Below are positions 10,731 through 22,047 of a DNA stretch of 64,000 nucleotides, in pieces. The notes beneath the pieces are model-generated. The model ran no database searches, was not told the origin of the DNA, and saw nothing but the letters and a program-made list of their open reading frames with translations. Position numbers and translations under genes: made by a program. The stretch's first letter is position 1. Each line of letters opens with the position of its first letter. The DNA lies in assembly GCF_020520425.1 (NCBI RefSeq), contig NC_079489.1:80420810-80484809 (forward strand). Reading direction: 5' to 3'. This DNA is from Spinacia oleracea (Eukaryota; Streptophyta; Magnoliopsida; Caryophyllales; Amaranthaceae).

Positions 10731-13132
10731 ATTTTTTTATTAAATATTGTTTTGGATATTAACGTCAACTTAACATAAAAAGTAAATGAAAAACTAGTAA
10801 AAATAAATGAAATCGGCCAAACATTGATGGACGGAGTCACATGAATCAATGGTTTTCTTGAAGCTAGGCCAACAAAACGTTTGGGCCTCTAGTATTGCAG
10901 CCAAAATTCGTTTCCTTAAAAAGAAGGCCAAAACATTGATGGACAGTGTTAGATGCTTCATTCGATGAGACGCAATTGGGTTTCATACTGACTTTGTGCC
11001 ATGAGAGTTCTAGGACAGGATGTTATGTAGGAAATAAAGTTGCACCAATTTCACATAATCATGCCAAATTGTGCATTCTAGATTCTAACATAAACTGAAC
11101 TTATTTGAACTTAGTTTTACTAAAATGAATCGAAATAAGTTAAAATAAATTAAAACAAACAGAACCTAGTTGAATATTCAATTGAATATGATATACCAAG
11201 TATAACATTAATGAGCTCAAACAACGTAGCAACGAGTCAAACAAGTTTCATCGGCGATGAATTAAATCAATGTTAGTTAAAAGTAATATTCATTTTCGAT
11301 AAAATTAGACCCATTATTTATTTTATTTACAAAATCCAACATATAGTCAAATACGTATTATACCATTTTAGTTTAAATATATAATCTCAAACAACATAAC
11401 AACGAGCCAAATAATGAAGTTATTTAAATAAGCTTGAAGTCAAATAAGTTCCAAAAAGTTCATATAATTTCTATTTATGTCAAACTCCTACAAATATAGT
11501 TTCTTGCAATCAAGACCGATTTAGTACAATCATTTGCTATAAATTTCAATCATGTTCAATCAGGTCCAATAAGATAAGTTATATTCAGATAAATTTAGGT
11601 ACGTGTTACAATACGAACATGACTCACTCTTAGTTCAAAACAAAGTAATGTTTAATTACTCGGTTGAATATATTGTAACGAAATAATTAATCCATTTATA
11701 AATAGTCATTAGTTTAAACACTCAAAAGGCTTAACAAAACCAACACGAAATAAAACACGAGCCTTTTTCGCAACTAGCCTACTACAAGCACCTGTAAGGA
11801 TTAGTAAGTGAGATCGCAATCCACAAATAGCAATAACAAGTCCCTATTCAAGGTTATAAGTTAAATTTCACAAAACCGTGCAATGCACCTAAGCTAACTG
11901 GTTATACAATACAATACAATCTATTGCGCGGTGATTTAGAGGTAGGAGCCCGTTGTTCTACATTGTCCAATTTCAATCCCGTTGCATGGAATTCATTTCA
12001 ATTTCATTTCCCGCTGTGCCTCATTGATTCAACAATTCATTTCAATTTCATTTCCCGCTGCGCCTCATTGATTCAACCAAAGAATTTTTTTCAGTCAAGC
12101 CAATATGTAACTCATTCTATTTCATATGAAGAATGAAACATAGGGTTTCTCTTAGTGAAAGTGAAACCCACAATTTCCTTTCCCTCAACAAATAATTACA
12201 ATTTCGTCAATCTTTGATTTCGTACATGAAGTTGCAATTACCGACGAAGAAGAAATTGGAGGAAGTGAGGGAAGAAGTGCTGCTCTTGGTGGTAAATTTA
12301 TTTCTCTATTGAGTATATAGATCTCGATTTTTATTGGGAAGCACCAAAAATGGAGTCTTGCTAAAGCTACCGATCAACAGGTAACTCCTATCCACCTCAT
12401 TTCTTTGCTCCGGGGTTTTTAAATTAAGCTTTTGTTGCAATCAATTAATCTTACTAAATTGAAGAAGACCATATTTTTTTTCTCATGAAGTTGTTCAATG
12501 TAAAAATCAGACCCTTGTTCCCATATCTTATGTCGTATTCTGCCTTTTCTATAAAGAGAAATTAATGTTGCGTTTAGTTTTCTTTCAGTGTGTCCTGTGG
12601 CATGTGAGCTGTAATTATGTAGCTAATTAATCTACTGATATAACAGATCAATTATTGGACATTCAGAGTGGGGAGTCAGTCTAATTTTTCCTGATGTTAT
12701 GATGTGAAGCAATAAGCAGTATTGATCAGTAGAGTGTCAATTTTAGTTCAAGTTTAAGATTATTGCTAACCTTGCATAAGTTGTATATTTTATTGGACAT
12801 AAATACTGGTAAAATTTTGTCGCCATACATGGATTTGGAATTCATACAGTAAATGGTTGTATGCAAATTCTAATTATAAATTAGGTTGGATTTTGTTAAT
12901 TGCTAAATATGCTAGTAGGTAGTATTCATTCATTCCTTCAGATCTGGCTTGTAGCGCGTATTGAGAACTTTGATGCCCATTTCGTATGAAAGGGGATGGG
13001 ATTGGTAGTTGGGCTGTGAACACATTTGAACCTTCTGTAGGAACTAATTTAATGTTTCTTATTTTGTAGTTAGACTGTGAACATCTCTATTGGTCTTTGA
13101 AGTAACCTTCACCATTTGCTAAACTAATACAG
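10731..13132. other. Intergenic or intron-like, no supported gene
   Basis: AT-rich sequence with a short tandem duplication at about 11991-12075, where a roughly 45-bp unit containing TTCATTTCCCGCTG is present twice. A purine-rich stretch near 12225-12292 starts with an ATG and ends at a good GT donor. It could be a first exon leading to the exon at 13133, but it has no recognisable domain. Confidence 0.35.
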
Positions 13133-13967
13133 GACCAAAGCAAAACTGAACATAACCAAATCTATAGGTTCTGATCAGTCTGCTACAAGACTTCATGAAC
13201 TCAGAAAATACATTCGAGCTAAACCAGGCGCGGATAATCTTTTAGTTTTGGTTGATATGATTAAGAGAGGCAAAGTGTCTCTTCGCATGATCAGGTATTT
13301 ATACATAGTGTTCAATTTTTTTTATTTCAGGGTGTTAGCTAAGGCTTGTGATTATGAGCTGTAGCACAATTAGTTTATTTTTAGTGTACTTTATTTATGA
13401 CAAAGGAAACTTCGCATAATTCAAAGGAAACAATGCAGATTCAGTTTGACTAATATAACCGGATAGGACATTCTTACTTGATCTCATTGACCGTGGCGTC
13501 ATCTAGAATCTAGTTATGGACGTTCAAGTGCCTGCCTGGTATAGAAATAAAGAGGCATCTTATCACCTTTTAGCTTGGTTGTAAGCGGTGAATAGTTTTT
13601 TTTTTTTCTTACAGGCATTGGTTCCTTTGCACTTATGTAGTCAATATAATGTTTGTTGAGAGTTTTTCTTCAAGGTCGGTAACTGTTTGTTAGTTCATAC
13701 ATCATTAGTCTTGAAAAGGAATGTTTGGAAGTTGAAACCCTAGAATATCCGAAATGAGTTTTAACTTGACTTATTTTCATGCCGCTGAAATGCTGGATTT
13801 GCCTGATTGAATCTAAAAAGGGAATCTTATCTGTGCCTGTCTACATTTGTCAAACAATCTAATATAATTTATTTATTTTAATTTCAGGAAAACAAAACTG
13901 CTCAAGGAGATCGGTGGACTGGAAAAGTTAACTTCGTTGAGATTATATTCAAACGTATTGGAACGTC
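13133..13967 (+). pseudogene. Exon-like blocks of an unrecognised gene fused to callose synthase remnant
   Basis: Two blocks have clean splice borders and an open frame across the join: 13133-13294 (AG before, GT after) and 13888 onward (TTTCAG before). Together they read as a helical, basic segment including LHELRKYIRAKPGADNLL and KTKLLKEIGGLEKLTSL. I do not recognise the family. The second block runs without a break into callose synthase coding at about 13968, so the two sources have been joined, as in a transposon-mediated capture or a deletion fusion. Confidence 0.45.
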
Positions 13968-14870
13968 TTCAGAAGTTTGACAGAATGTGGAGCTTTTTTA
14001 TTTTGGCTTTGCATGCAACAGTCTCTTCTGTTATCTTAATCTGAATGTGGAATAATGTTGCATTTCTGGTTATTTTCAGGCCATGATTATTATTGCACTG
14101 GAATGGCACAGGCGACCCAAGTGCAATATTCGAAGTATGTACTAAGCATACTTCAAATATTGCAGTTCATCCCAGCTTCAATAATTAAGCTTGTGCAAGG
14201 TAGGTTGTGCTACACTTAGTTCCATGCTTAAGTTTTTGTCATAAGCTCTAACAGAAAATTATTTCAAATCTAATTGTAAAGTTTTTTTATCTTCCCTTTT
14301 GCTCCTCCTTTTACGTTTATGGGTACTCTTAAAGCTGGTTTTTCTTTAGACTGGAGTCACTGCTTGAAATTATGTTGTTGCCGATTCTTTGGAGTTGTGA
14401 CTGTATATCCAAGTAAATTTGATGTTAATTTTTGTTTCTTGCTCTCAGCTGTCCTTGATGTGGTTCTCGGTTGGAAATCAAGACGAACCATGTCATTTAA
14501 TGTTAGGCTTAGGTACATTTTGAAGGTTGTCTCAGCTGCTGCATGGGTGGTATTCCTGCCAGTGACCTATGCATATTCTTGGGACAATCCCAAGAGTCGC
14601 ACAGACTATTAAAAGTAGGTTTGGGAGCAATGCTCACTCACCTTCACTGTTTTTTCTGGTTGTTGTCTATCTATTGCCAAATATGCTCTCTGACGTGTTG
14701 TTTTTGTTTCTTTCATACGATCTGCTCTTGAAAGATCCAACTACAGGATCGTGATGCTGATGATGTGGTGGTCACAAGTAGTCTAGGAAACTATATTTTT
14801 GTTGCCACCTTGTGAAGCCACGTGGGAGGAGGCTCTGTTGGTTACAGCAAATGCCACAGGAAGGAGCAAG
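13968..14870 (+). pseudogene. Callose synthase (glucan synthase-like) fragment, degenerate
   Basis: Fragments of the membrane region of a 1,3-beta-glucan (callose) synthase. The family is a large plasma-membrane enzyme making callose from UDP-glucose. Visible blocks are FDRMWSFFILAL (13968-14020), a second exon 14080-14199 (DPSAIFE, then VLSILQIL in a shifted frame), and a third from 14449 with AVLDVVLGWKSRRTMSF, LRYILKVVSAAAWVVFLPVT and AYSW. Then come SPSLFFLVVVYLLPN and IVMLMMWWSQ. Introns at 14021-14079 and 14200-14448 keep GT/AG borders. Single-base shifts are visible near 14104 and 14600, and a stop follows near 14785. The fragment is a small part of a roughly 1,900-residue family protein, so it is dead. 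Retained introns mean it did not arise by reverse transcription. Confidence 0.8.
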
Positions 14871-15107
14871 CACAAAGGACTTTATGCTCGACGGTACCAC
14901 TTGCAGCTTGTTATCCTAAATGTCAGCAGCATCTTTCAACTTCTTTAATTCATTCTCCGAGCTAGTTCTAACTACATGGGAAACATATATTGTTCTCATC
15001 AGTTAGCACAAAATTTCTGGTTAGCATGGGCTCACTTAAGATAATAAAGACTATGTGAACTAATATGTCACTACACTTTGTTTTATATGCAACTTCACAA
15101 ACTAATA

Positions 15108-15435
15108 CTCCCTCCGTCCCAGAATACTTGACCTGTTTTCCTTATCGGGCCGTCCCTTAATACTTGACCTATTTCTAAAAATGGAAATATTCTAACAATA
15201 TTATATTATTTCTCACTCCACCCCTATTAACCCACCTACCCCCTACTCCATACAAAAAATAATTAAAAATTCAACCCCTACTCTCCCCCAACCCCACCTC
15301 TTAACCCACCTCCCACTAACTACATTAAAATAATGCCCCACTATCAACTACTACCTATTAAACTAAATAAGTCAATTCAAGTTCCTTAAACTCTGTGCCG
15401 GTCAAACCGGGTCGAGTATTCCGGGACGGAGGGAG
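15108..15435. mobile_element. Stowaway-type MITE
   Basis: A 328-bp element with terminal inverted repeats CTCCCTCCGTCCC and GGGACGGAGGGAG, flanked by the dinucleotide TA on both sides (15106-15107 and 15436-15437). Both are hallmarks of Stowaway MITEs mobilised by Tc1/mariner transposases. No coding capacity. The sequence ATGTCACTACACTTTGTTTT occurs both 40 bp before the element (about 15065) and right after it (about 15437). This shows a local duplication that predates or accompanied the insertion. Confidence 0.92.
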
Positions 15436-15495
15436 TATGTCACTACACTTTGTTTTTTCCTCTTAAAACTACCATGACACTATACCAATAAAAAT

Positions 15496-15566
15496 AGTCT
15501 ATTAGCTCAACTGGCAGAGCTTTGTGCAATTGCACGATGATGTAGGTTCGAATCCTACATAGGCTA
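15496..15566 (+). tRNA. tRNA-like sequence with abnormal anticodon loop, probable pseudogene
   Basis: A cloverleaf can be drawn: 7-bp acceptor stem (AGTCTAT with ATAGGCT, one G-U pair), D stem GCTC/GAGC, anticodon stem TTGTG/CACGA, and T stem GTAGG/CCTAC closing the canonical loop TTCGAAT. The box B-like GGTTCGAATCC and a box A-like TTAGCTCAACTGG are present, and a TTTT terminator follows within four bases. The anticodon loop has only six bases (CAATTG) and lacks the invariant U33, so no anticodon can be assigned. It may be a decayed tRNA gene or the head of a tRNA-derived SINE. Confidence 0.5.
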
Positions 15567-15759
15567 CTTTTAGTTTAAATTATTATTCTCCTATTGGTTG
15601 ATCGTTTACTTTAGTTTATGATACCCTTATTAATACAAGGAAAAAATAAGAAACCTAATTCATGAAAAATAAGTCGGAGAAATGAACAGAAGAATATAAA
15701 AAATACGGCTACGAGCACAAAATATGGATAAAAAGCAAAAAAGAACAATAAAAATCAAA

Positions 15760-16700
15760 GACCTGACCTAAATTTTTTTTATTGCTAAAAAGCACTATTT
15801 AGGGACATTATAAAGTTCAATGATGCTAAAATAAAGGTTTTAAAGGCAAGCAATACTTTATTAAAGGGGAGTACTATACGCGTCGAGTAAAAGTAGGTTG
15901 CGTTTAGCAACCGTGTTATTAAAGCTAAAAAAATAATTTAGGGGCAACTAAAATTTCACTGATGATAATTTTTTTAGAGGTAACCATTACTTCATTAATG
16001 CTAAAAATACATTTTTAGGGGCAATTTATTTTTCATTGATGCTAAAAAATGTTTAGAGGCAACCATTACCTCATTAATGATAAAATGTACTTTTTAGGGG
16101 TAACTTAAATTTCACTGATGCTAAAAAAAAGGTTTTTGAGGCAAACATTATTTTAATAATTCTAAAAACTACTTTCTAGGGGCATCTAAAATTTAACAAA
16201 TGCTAAAAAATAAGCTATAGAGGCAACCATTATTTTTTTTATGCTAAAAAAAATATTTTAGAGGCAACAATTATTTCATTAATGCTAAAACGTATATTTT
16301 AGGGGTAACTAAAATTTAACTGATGCTAAAAAAAAAGTTGTAGAGGCAAACTTATTTTCTGATGCTAAAAAAATGTTTTAGAGGCAGCAATTATTTAATT
16401 AATGCTAAAAGGTACTTTTTAGGGGCAACATAAATTTCATTGACGCCAAAAAACAGTTTTAGAGGCAACTATAATTTCATTAATGCTAAAAGGTACTTTT
16501 TAGGGGCAACTTAATTTTTTTTTGATGCTAAAGAAACTTTTTAGGGGCAACCATTATTTTATTAATGCTAAAAAGTACTTTTAGGGGCAGGCTAAATTTC
16601 ACCCACCCTAAAAATAACTTTTAGGGGCTACCATAATTAACTAATGCTAAAAGACACTTTTAGAGGCCATAAAAAATGAATTGCCTCAAGGTGTTGCCTC
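15760..16700 (-). mobile_element. CACTA-like remnant with subterminal repeat array
   Basis: About 12 copies of a roughly 75-80 bp unit alternate TTTTTAGGGGCAACT-AAATTTCACTGATGCTAAAA and TTTTAGAGGCAACCATTATTTCATTAATGCTAAAA-type halves. This dense array continues, across the copia insertion, into the terminal sequence at 22945-22964, which in minus orientation reads CACTACAAGAAAATTTAGAT, a CACTA-superfamily terminus. Subterminal arrays of short repeats are where CACTA transposases bind. I could not find the opposite terminus, so the element is truncated or its other end has decayed. Confidence 0.6.
16696..16700. other. Target-site duplication GCCTC, left copy
   Basis: The 5-bp sequence GCCTC directly precedes the LTR at 16701 and is repeated at 22940-22944 directly after the other LTR. 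This marks a single clean integration event. Confidence 0.95.
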
Positions 16701-17533
16701 TGTTGCGATTAAAGCGAGAATTAGAACAAACTTATCTGATTCGATGAACTGAACGAAGAACAATTGTTGCGTCGTGGACACCCACTGTCCTAAAAGACGA
16801 TTCCGCGCTACCTCCCGGTGCAGTAGAACAGAATGCGGTCGCCCTCCAGGATTAGCGCAACTCCGACGTTGTGTGCACTCACAAAGCCGGATGGAGTCAG
16901 AACGTATGCCCAAAACCGAGAGCAATTTTGTGTGAGAGTAAGAATGTGTTTTCGTATTTTGTGTGTATGATTTTCTGTGTGAAGGGAACTGAAACTCTGA
17001 TTTAAATAATTAGAAGGAAAGCATTGCAACAGACAAAAACGGCTGAGGGAATGAATGTTGCAACAGCCAAAAACGGTCAGAGACATTGAATGTAGTAACG
17101 GACGTAATTAATCCAACGGTTACGTAATCAATACAGATTCCCGTAACAATGACTTAAGCAAAACGGTCCAGTTACCAAAAAGAATAGGGTTGACCCACAA
17201 AACCCACCCCACGCCCGCGAACCGCATTCCCAAGTACCAAGTACCAAGTACCAAGTACCAAGTACCAAGTACCAAGTACCAAGGCCCAAGGCCCAAGGCC
17301 CAAGGCCCACGGCCCACGGCCCGCGGCCCGCGGCCCGCGGCCCGCGCCCGGCCCGGCGCGCGCGCGCGTGTGTGATGTGTCCACCCATACCATTCTCACA
17401 CTTTCTTAAACAAGAGTTACACTCATTCCCCAATTAATAAACAAGAGGAATATGAAGAGTTTTTCCAATGTGGGACTCTTGAATTTTCACTCACCCTTTT
17501 TTCCTTTGTGTTTCCCAATGAGAATTTCCAACA
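16701..17533 (-). repeat. Left (3') LTR of the complete copia
   Basis: Runs from TGTTGCGATT to TTTCCAACA on the plus strand. A TATA-like ATTTAAATA lies at 17000-17008 on the minus strand, as expected for the LTR promoter. It contains seven GTACCAA heptamers from about 17234, grading into GGCCCAA, GGCCCAC and GGCCCGC heptamers. Confidence 0.95.
17234..17350. repeat. Heptanucleotide tandem array in LTR
   Basis: Seven GTACCAA units followed by three GGCCCAA, two GGCCCAC and four GGCCCGC units, then a CG-rich tail ending in alternating CG. Open frames across it (rich in LGTWYLV on the minus strand) are repeat translation only. Confidence 0.9.
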
Positions 17534-18093
17534 ATCCCCCACAGGTTCGAATATGCGGAAAAGAAAGAAAAGAAAGGAGAAGGATATTGGTTTTGGGCAA
17601 ACAAAACAATTGAATAGGTGTCAATGTCTTTCGACTTGAATTAACACTTAGTGACATTTAAGCTATGATCTCTTTCCTACCAAGTGACTTTCGTATTGAA
17701 CTTGATAGGGAGATAGAAACCCGTCACTTAAAGCACGCAACTGAATATGTATGACATTCTGACTCCGCGAATAAAGTGACGCCTTATACTGGCCATACGT
17801 CCGACCTGGATATGCTCATAGGTGCTCTAGAGAATAGCCCACATCGCAATTCTCATAGGAAGCGGCCACACTTCCACACCTACGTAGGTGAATCCCATCA
17901 AGTGTGAGCTACATTCACACCACCAAACATATGGTATGGGTTCATTAAGAGCCGTATGCTCAACCTCTTTCCTATTGTAGCAAGCACATTATAACATCTA
18001 GGGGATGGACAAAAAATAAAATTTTGTGCTTCCGAATTATAACAATAATGTCGTCCTTTGAACTCTGTGAGTAGGAGTTCATTATTTTACAAT
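17534..18093 (-). other. 3' untranslated region of the complete copia, with polypurine tract
   Basis: 560 bp between the gag-pol stop and the 3' LTR. In element orientation it ends in CTGTGGGGGAT immediately before TGTTGG, the expected place and composition for the polypurine tract that primes plus-strand synthesis. No open frame of note. Confidence 0.8.
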
Positions 18094-21000
18094 TCATTCA
18101 ACGGGCTTCAGGCCCATCCCTTCCGATGTTTCCAAAACTAGTTTTCTACATAGGCCTTTCGTTAACGGATCCGCAATGTTCATTTCAGACTTTACATAGT
18201 CTAGTGATATCACCCCACTTGACAACAATTCTTTGATGGCCTTGTGCCTCAAACGAATGTGCCTTTTCTTCCCATTGTAGGCATGGTTGTTTGCCACAGC
18301 AATAGCCGCTTGCGAATCACAATGAAGTGCAACTGAAGGAGCTGGCTTCCCCCACAGCGGAATATCTGCAAGCACATTTCTCAACCATTCTGCCTCATGA
18401 CCTGCCAATTCAAGAGCAATAAACTCAGATTCCATAGTAGACATAGCAGTACAAGATTGTTTACAAGATTTCCAAGACACAGCTCCACCCCCTAGGGTGA
18501 AAACATAACCACTGGTAGAGTTAATTTCATCATTGCCAGAAACCCAGTTAGCATCACAATAGCCTTCCAAAACTCCTGGAAACTTGGAGTAGTGCAAACT
18601 CCAATCCATGGTACCCTTAAGGTACCTGAGCAATCTCTTCAAAGCATCCCAATGTTCATGACTTGGGTTATGAGTATACCTGCTTAATCTACTCACAGAA
18701 TAAGCAATGTCAGGTCTAGTGTAGTTCATCAGAAACATAACACTACCAATAATCTTAGCATATTCAGATTGGCTAACAGGATCACCATTATTTTTCCTTA
18801 AGTGGATGCTTGGATCATAGGGAGTCCTAACTGGATCGACGTCAAAAGAGTTAAATTTTTTAAGTAACTTTTCAACATAGTGAGCTTGGCTAAGACAAAT
18901 GCCATTTGGAGTTCTCTTGATTTTCACTCCTAAAATCACATCTGCCTCACCCATATCTTTCATTTCAAACTTAGAACTTAGAAAACTTTTTGTCTCATTT
19001 ACTCGATCCAAATTAGTCCCAAAAATTAACATATCATCCACATAAAGACAAATAATCACACAACCATCAGAATCATGCTTAGAGTAAACACAAGAATCAC
19101 CTTCATTTACATGGAACCCATTACCTGTCATAGTCTTGTCAAATTTGTCATGCCATTGCTTTGGAGCTTGCTTAAGCCCATACAAGGACTTGACTAATTT
19201 ACAAACCTTATTCTCTTGACCAGGAACAACAAACCCTTCCGGTTGAACCATGTAAATTTCCTCATCCAAATCACCATTTAAGAATGCAGTTTTAACATCC
19301 ATTTGATGCACAACAAGATCATGAATGCAAGCAAGAGCAATCAAAGTTCTAATAGTAGCAATTTTAGTGACAGGAGAATAAGTATCAAAATAATCAATAC
19401 CATGCCTTTGGGTGAATCCCCTTACCACAATTCTAGCCTTATACTTGTCAATGGATCCAGTGGATTTCAATTTTTTCCTAAAGATCCATTTACAAGTAAT
19501 GGGCTTGCAACCCCTAGGCAGATCAACCAACTCCCAAGTATTGTTACTTAGGATTGACTGAAGTTCACTATCTATTGCCTCTTTCCAAAACACTGCATCA
19601 ACAGATTTCATAGCCTCTTCATAGGTCCTAGGATCATCTTCCAAAATAAAGACATAAACAAAGTCATCATCAATCAAGTAAGGTTCAGTTAAGAAAGCAG
19701 TAATAAAATCATCACCATAACTGGTTTCCTTTCTTGCCCTCTTGCTCCTCCTTGGCTCCAATTCAGAATTCACATCAGAGGTGGGAGGAGCAACAACAGG
19801 CATACTAGAAGAAGTGCTAGAAGAAGGCACATCATTGATACAAGATATTTTCAAAGGAAATACTGTTTCAAAAAACTCGGCATCTCTTGCCTCAATGATG
19901 TTACCACCTGCATAAGAATTGTTAGCACCTTTAACAAGAAAACGATATGCAGCACTTTGGTAAGCATAACCAATAAAAATACAATCAACCGTTTTAGGAC
20001 CAATCTTGTCCCTTTTGAAGCTGGGTATAGCCACCTTTGCTAGACACCCCCACACTTTCAAATAACTTAGGTTAGGTGCACGACCCTTCCATATTTCGTA
20101 TGGAGTCTTGTCTAGCTTCTTGTGAGGTACCCTGTTTAAAACATGACAAGCAGATAATATAGCTTCCCCCCACATGTTATCAGAAAACCCAGAACTAATA
20201 AGCATAGAATTCATCATGTTCTTCAATGTTCTGTTCTTCCTTTCAGCAATCCCGTTCTGCTCGGGTGTGTAGGGAGCCGTTGTCTCATGAATGATCCCAT
20301 TCTGCTCACAAAATGCCTTAAGAGTGTTAGGGTCATATTCACCACCCCTATCACTCCTAAGTCTCTTGATCTTCCTATCAAGTTGGTTCTCCACTTCGGC
20401 CTTGTATTTGAGGAACATTTCCTCAGCCTCATCTTTTGACCTGAGAAGATAAACCATGGTGAATCTTGAGCAGTCATCAACAAAAGTAATATAATACCTT
20501 TTACCACCCCTGCTCTCATAATTTTTAAAATCCCCCAAGTCACTATGAACAAGCTCTAGTACTTTAGTTTGTCTATCTATTGATTTAAATGGCTTCTTTG
20601 CAAACTTGGCCTCAACACATACTTCACATTTTGCAAAATCAGTTTTAGAAAAACTGGGAATCAAGTTAAGTTGTTTAAGCCTTTTAATTGAAGCAATGTT
20701 AAGATGACCCAACCTTGCATGCCATAAATCAATAGACTCAGCAATATAAACAGAAGAAGTACTAGCATTCTTATTCATAATTTCAAGTTTGACATCAAGA
20801 GTAAATAAACCCCCATTACAGAAACCCTTTCCCACAAACTCCCCATTATGAGTAATAACAAGCCTATCAGAATCAAATGAAAGCTTCAATCCAGCCTTCA
20901 TTAGCAAGCTACCAGAAATCAGGTTCCTACGCATTTCTGGAACATGCAACACATTGGTAAGAGTAATAAGTTTTCCAGAGGTAAGAGTGAGAACGATCTT

Positions 21001-22029
21001 CCCTTTGCCTTGAACAGTTGCAGAAGCTGAATTACCCATGAAGACATTTTCACCATCAGTTTTTTCGTAGGTAGTGAACATGTCTTTGTTGGTGCAAATA
21101 TGTCTCGTTGCTCCAGTATCAACGATCCATTCAGCAACATTACCTGTCAAGTTAGCTTCTGAAACAACAGCAACAAAATGGTTAGGATTAGAAACTTCAT
21201 TAGCTTCAGCAAGGTTGGCTTGGTTCTGATCCGACTTCTTCTTGGATCTGCAATCTACAGACTTGTGACCAGTTTTCCCACATTCAAAACACTTGCCCTT
21301 GAACTTATACTTCATTGGTTTCCCTTGAGGCTTGAAAGGACTTCCCTTTCCCTTAAACTTTTCAGAATATGCATGAGGCTTAGGTTCTACAAGGTTAGCC
21401 TTAGCAGACCCGGAAAACACAGATTGACCCTTATCCTTAATACGATTTTCCTCCTCAATTTTCAGGTGACCTACAAGCTCCTCTAAGGTAAGGTCCTTTT
21501 TCTTATGCATTAACTGATTACGAAAATCTTTCCAAGAGGGTGGGAGTTTCTCAATTAAAACTATAGCAAGGGTAATCTCACAAATACTCAAACCCTCGGC
21601 AGCCATGGCAATGCAAATATTTTCATAAGCATGAATCTGATCAATAATTGGTTTATCATCTTGGACTTGAAAAGCTAACCACTTACTGACACAATAACGC
21701 TTAGTACCAGCATCATCAGTTCCATATTTCTTTTCTAATGCATCCCAAATATCCCTAGCATGATTAAACCCCATATAGATATCAAGCAAAGTATTCGACA
21801 TATGATGCAGCAACATGCCCTTACATGTCCTATCATCTTTAGCAAATTTCAACTCAAAAGCATGCAATTCAGTTTCATCATCAGGTTCGACAACGTCATC
21901 AAGCACATAAGCAATCTCAATTTGTTCTAAATAGAATCGCATCCTAACAGCCCAACGTTTATAATTCTTGCCATCAAGAGGTTCTAACCTAGACATATCA
22001 GGAATCATGAATTTGGAAGTCAAAGCCAT
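18094..22029 (-). CDS. Intact copia gag-pol polyprotein, 1311 aa
   Basis: Encodes all proteins for copia retrotransposition. Order in sequence: gag (UBN2-like, residues about 1-230); a CCHC knuckle [14 protein letters not shown] near 248; aspartic protease active site [12 protein letters not shown] near 303. Integrase zinc motif starts with HARLGHLN near 435, with CEVCVEAK closing it. The integrase core has [14 protein letters not shown] and RSDRGGEY (about 563). RT carries [11 protein letters not shown] and the YVDD catalytic box near 998. RNase H has [17 protein letters not shown] and the [11 protein letters not shown] block. No frameshift or stop. The ATG at 22029 lies only 18 bp from the 5' LTR and is the first in frame. 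Lineage (perhaps Tork-like) is a guess. Confidence 0.95.
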   Translation of the reverse strand: MALTSKFMIPDMSRLEPLDGKNYKRWAVRMRFYLEQIEIAYVLDDVVEPDDETELHAFELKFAKDDRTCKGMLLHHMSNTLLDIYMGFNHARDIWDALEKKYGTDDAGTKRYCVSKWLAFQVQDDKPIIDQIHAYENICIAMAAEGLSICEITLAIVLIEKLPPSWKDFRNQLMHKKKDLTLEELVGHLKIEEENRIKDKGQSVFSGSAKANLVEPKPHAYSEKFKGKGSPFKPQGKPMKYKFKGKCFECGKTGHKSVDCRSKKKSDQNQANLAEANEVSNPNHFVAVVSEANLTGNVAEWIVDTGATRHICTNKDMFTTYEKTDGENVFMGNSASATVQGKGKIVLTLTSGKLITLTNVLHVPEMRRNLISGSLLMKAGLKLSFDSDRLVITHNGEFVGKGFCNGGLFTLDVKLEIMNKNASTSSVYIAESIDLWHARLGHLNIASIKRLKQLNLIPSFSKTDFAKCEVCVEAKFAKKPFKSIDRQTKVLELVHSDLGDFKNYESRGGKRYYITFVDDCSRFTMVYLLRSKDEAEEMFLKYKAEVENQLDRKIKRLRSDRGGEYDPNTLKAFCEQNGIIHETTAPYTPEQNGIAERKNRTLKNMMNSMLISSGFSDNMWGEAILSACHVLNRVPHKKLDKTPYEIWKGRAPNLSYLKVWGCLAKVAIPSFKRDKIGPKTVDCIFIGYAYQSAAYRFLVKGANNSYAGGNIIEARDAEFFETVFPLKISCINDVPSSSTSSSMPVVAPPTSDVNSELEPRRSKRARKETSYGDDFITAFLTEPYLIDDDFVYVFILEDDPRTYEEAMKSVDAVFWKEAIDSELQSILSNNTWELVDLPRGCKPITCKWIFRKKLKSTGSIDKYKARIVVRGFTQRHGIDYFDTYSPVTKIATIRTLIALACIHDLVVHQMDVKTAFLNGDLDEEIYMVQPEGFVVPGQENKVCKLVKSLYGLKQAPKQWHDKFDKTMTGNGFHVNEGDSCVYSKHDSDGCVIICLYVDDMLIFGTNLDRVNETKSFLSSKFEMKDMGEADVILGVKIKRTPNGICLSQAHYVEKLLKKFNSFDVDPVRTPYDPSIHLRKNNGDPVSQSEYAKIIGSVMFLMNYTRPDIAYSVSRLSRYTHNPSHEHWDALKRLLRYLKGTMDWSLHYSKFPGVLEGYCDANWVSGNDEINSTSGYVFTLGGGAVSWKSCKQSCTAMSTMESEFIALELAGHEAEWLRNVLADIPLWGKPAPSVALHCDSQAAIAVANNHAYNGKKRHIRLRHKAIKELLSSGVISLDYVKSEMNIADPLTKGLCRKLVLETSEGMGLKPVE

Positions 22030-22047
22030 AATAATCGTCTTTTAGAT
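22030..22047 (-). promoter_or_regulatory. Non-canonical primer-binding region
   Basis: In element orientation the 5' LTR is followed by ATCTAAAAGACGATTATT and then the gag ATG. It does not start with TGG, the complement of a tRNA CCA end, so it is not an ordinary 3'-end tRNA site. CTAAAAGACGATT here is the exact complement of AATCGTCTTTTAG inside the LTR (22137-22149). See the finding on self-priming. Confidence 0.6.

Noticed and set aside
13133-13967. Assigning the unknown exon blocks to a TFIIS N-terminal-like domain
   Set aside because: Only a vague resemblance in helix pattern; no defining motif, so left unnamed.
17120-17433. Open frames rich in WYLVLGT on the minus strand (also 22477-22839)
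   Set aside because: They are translations of the GTACCAA/GGCCCAC heptamer array in the LTRs; several overlapping frames are open and none has context.
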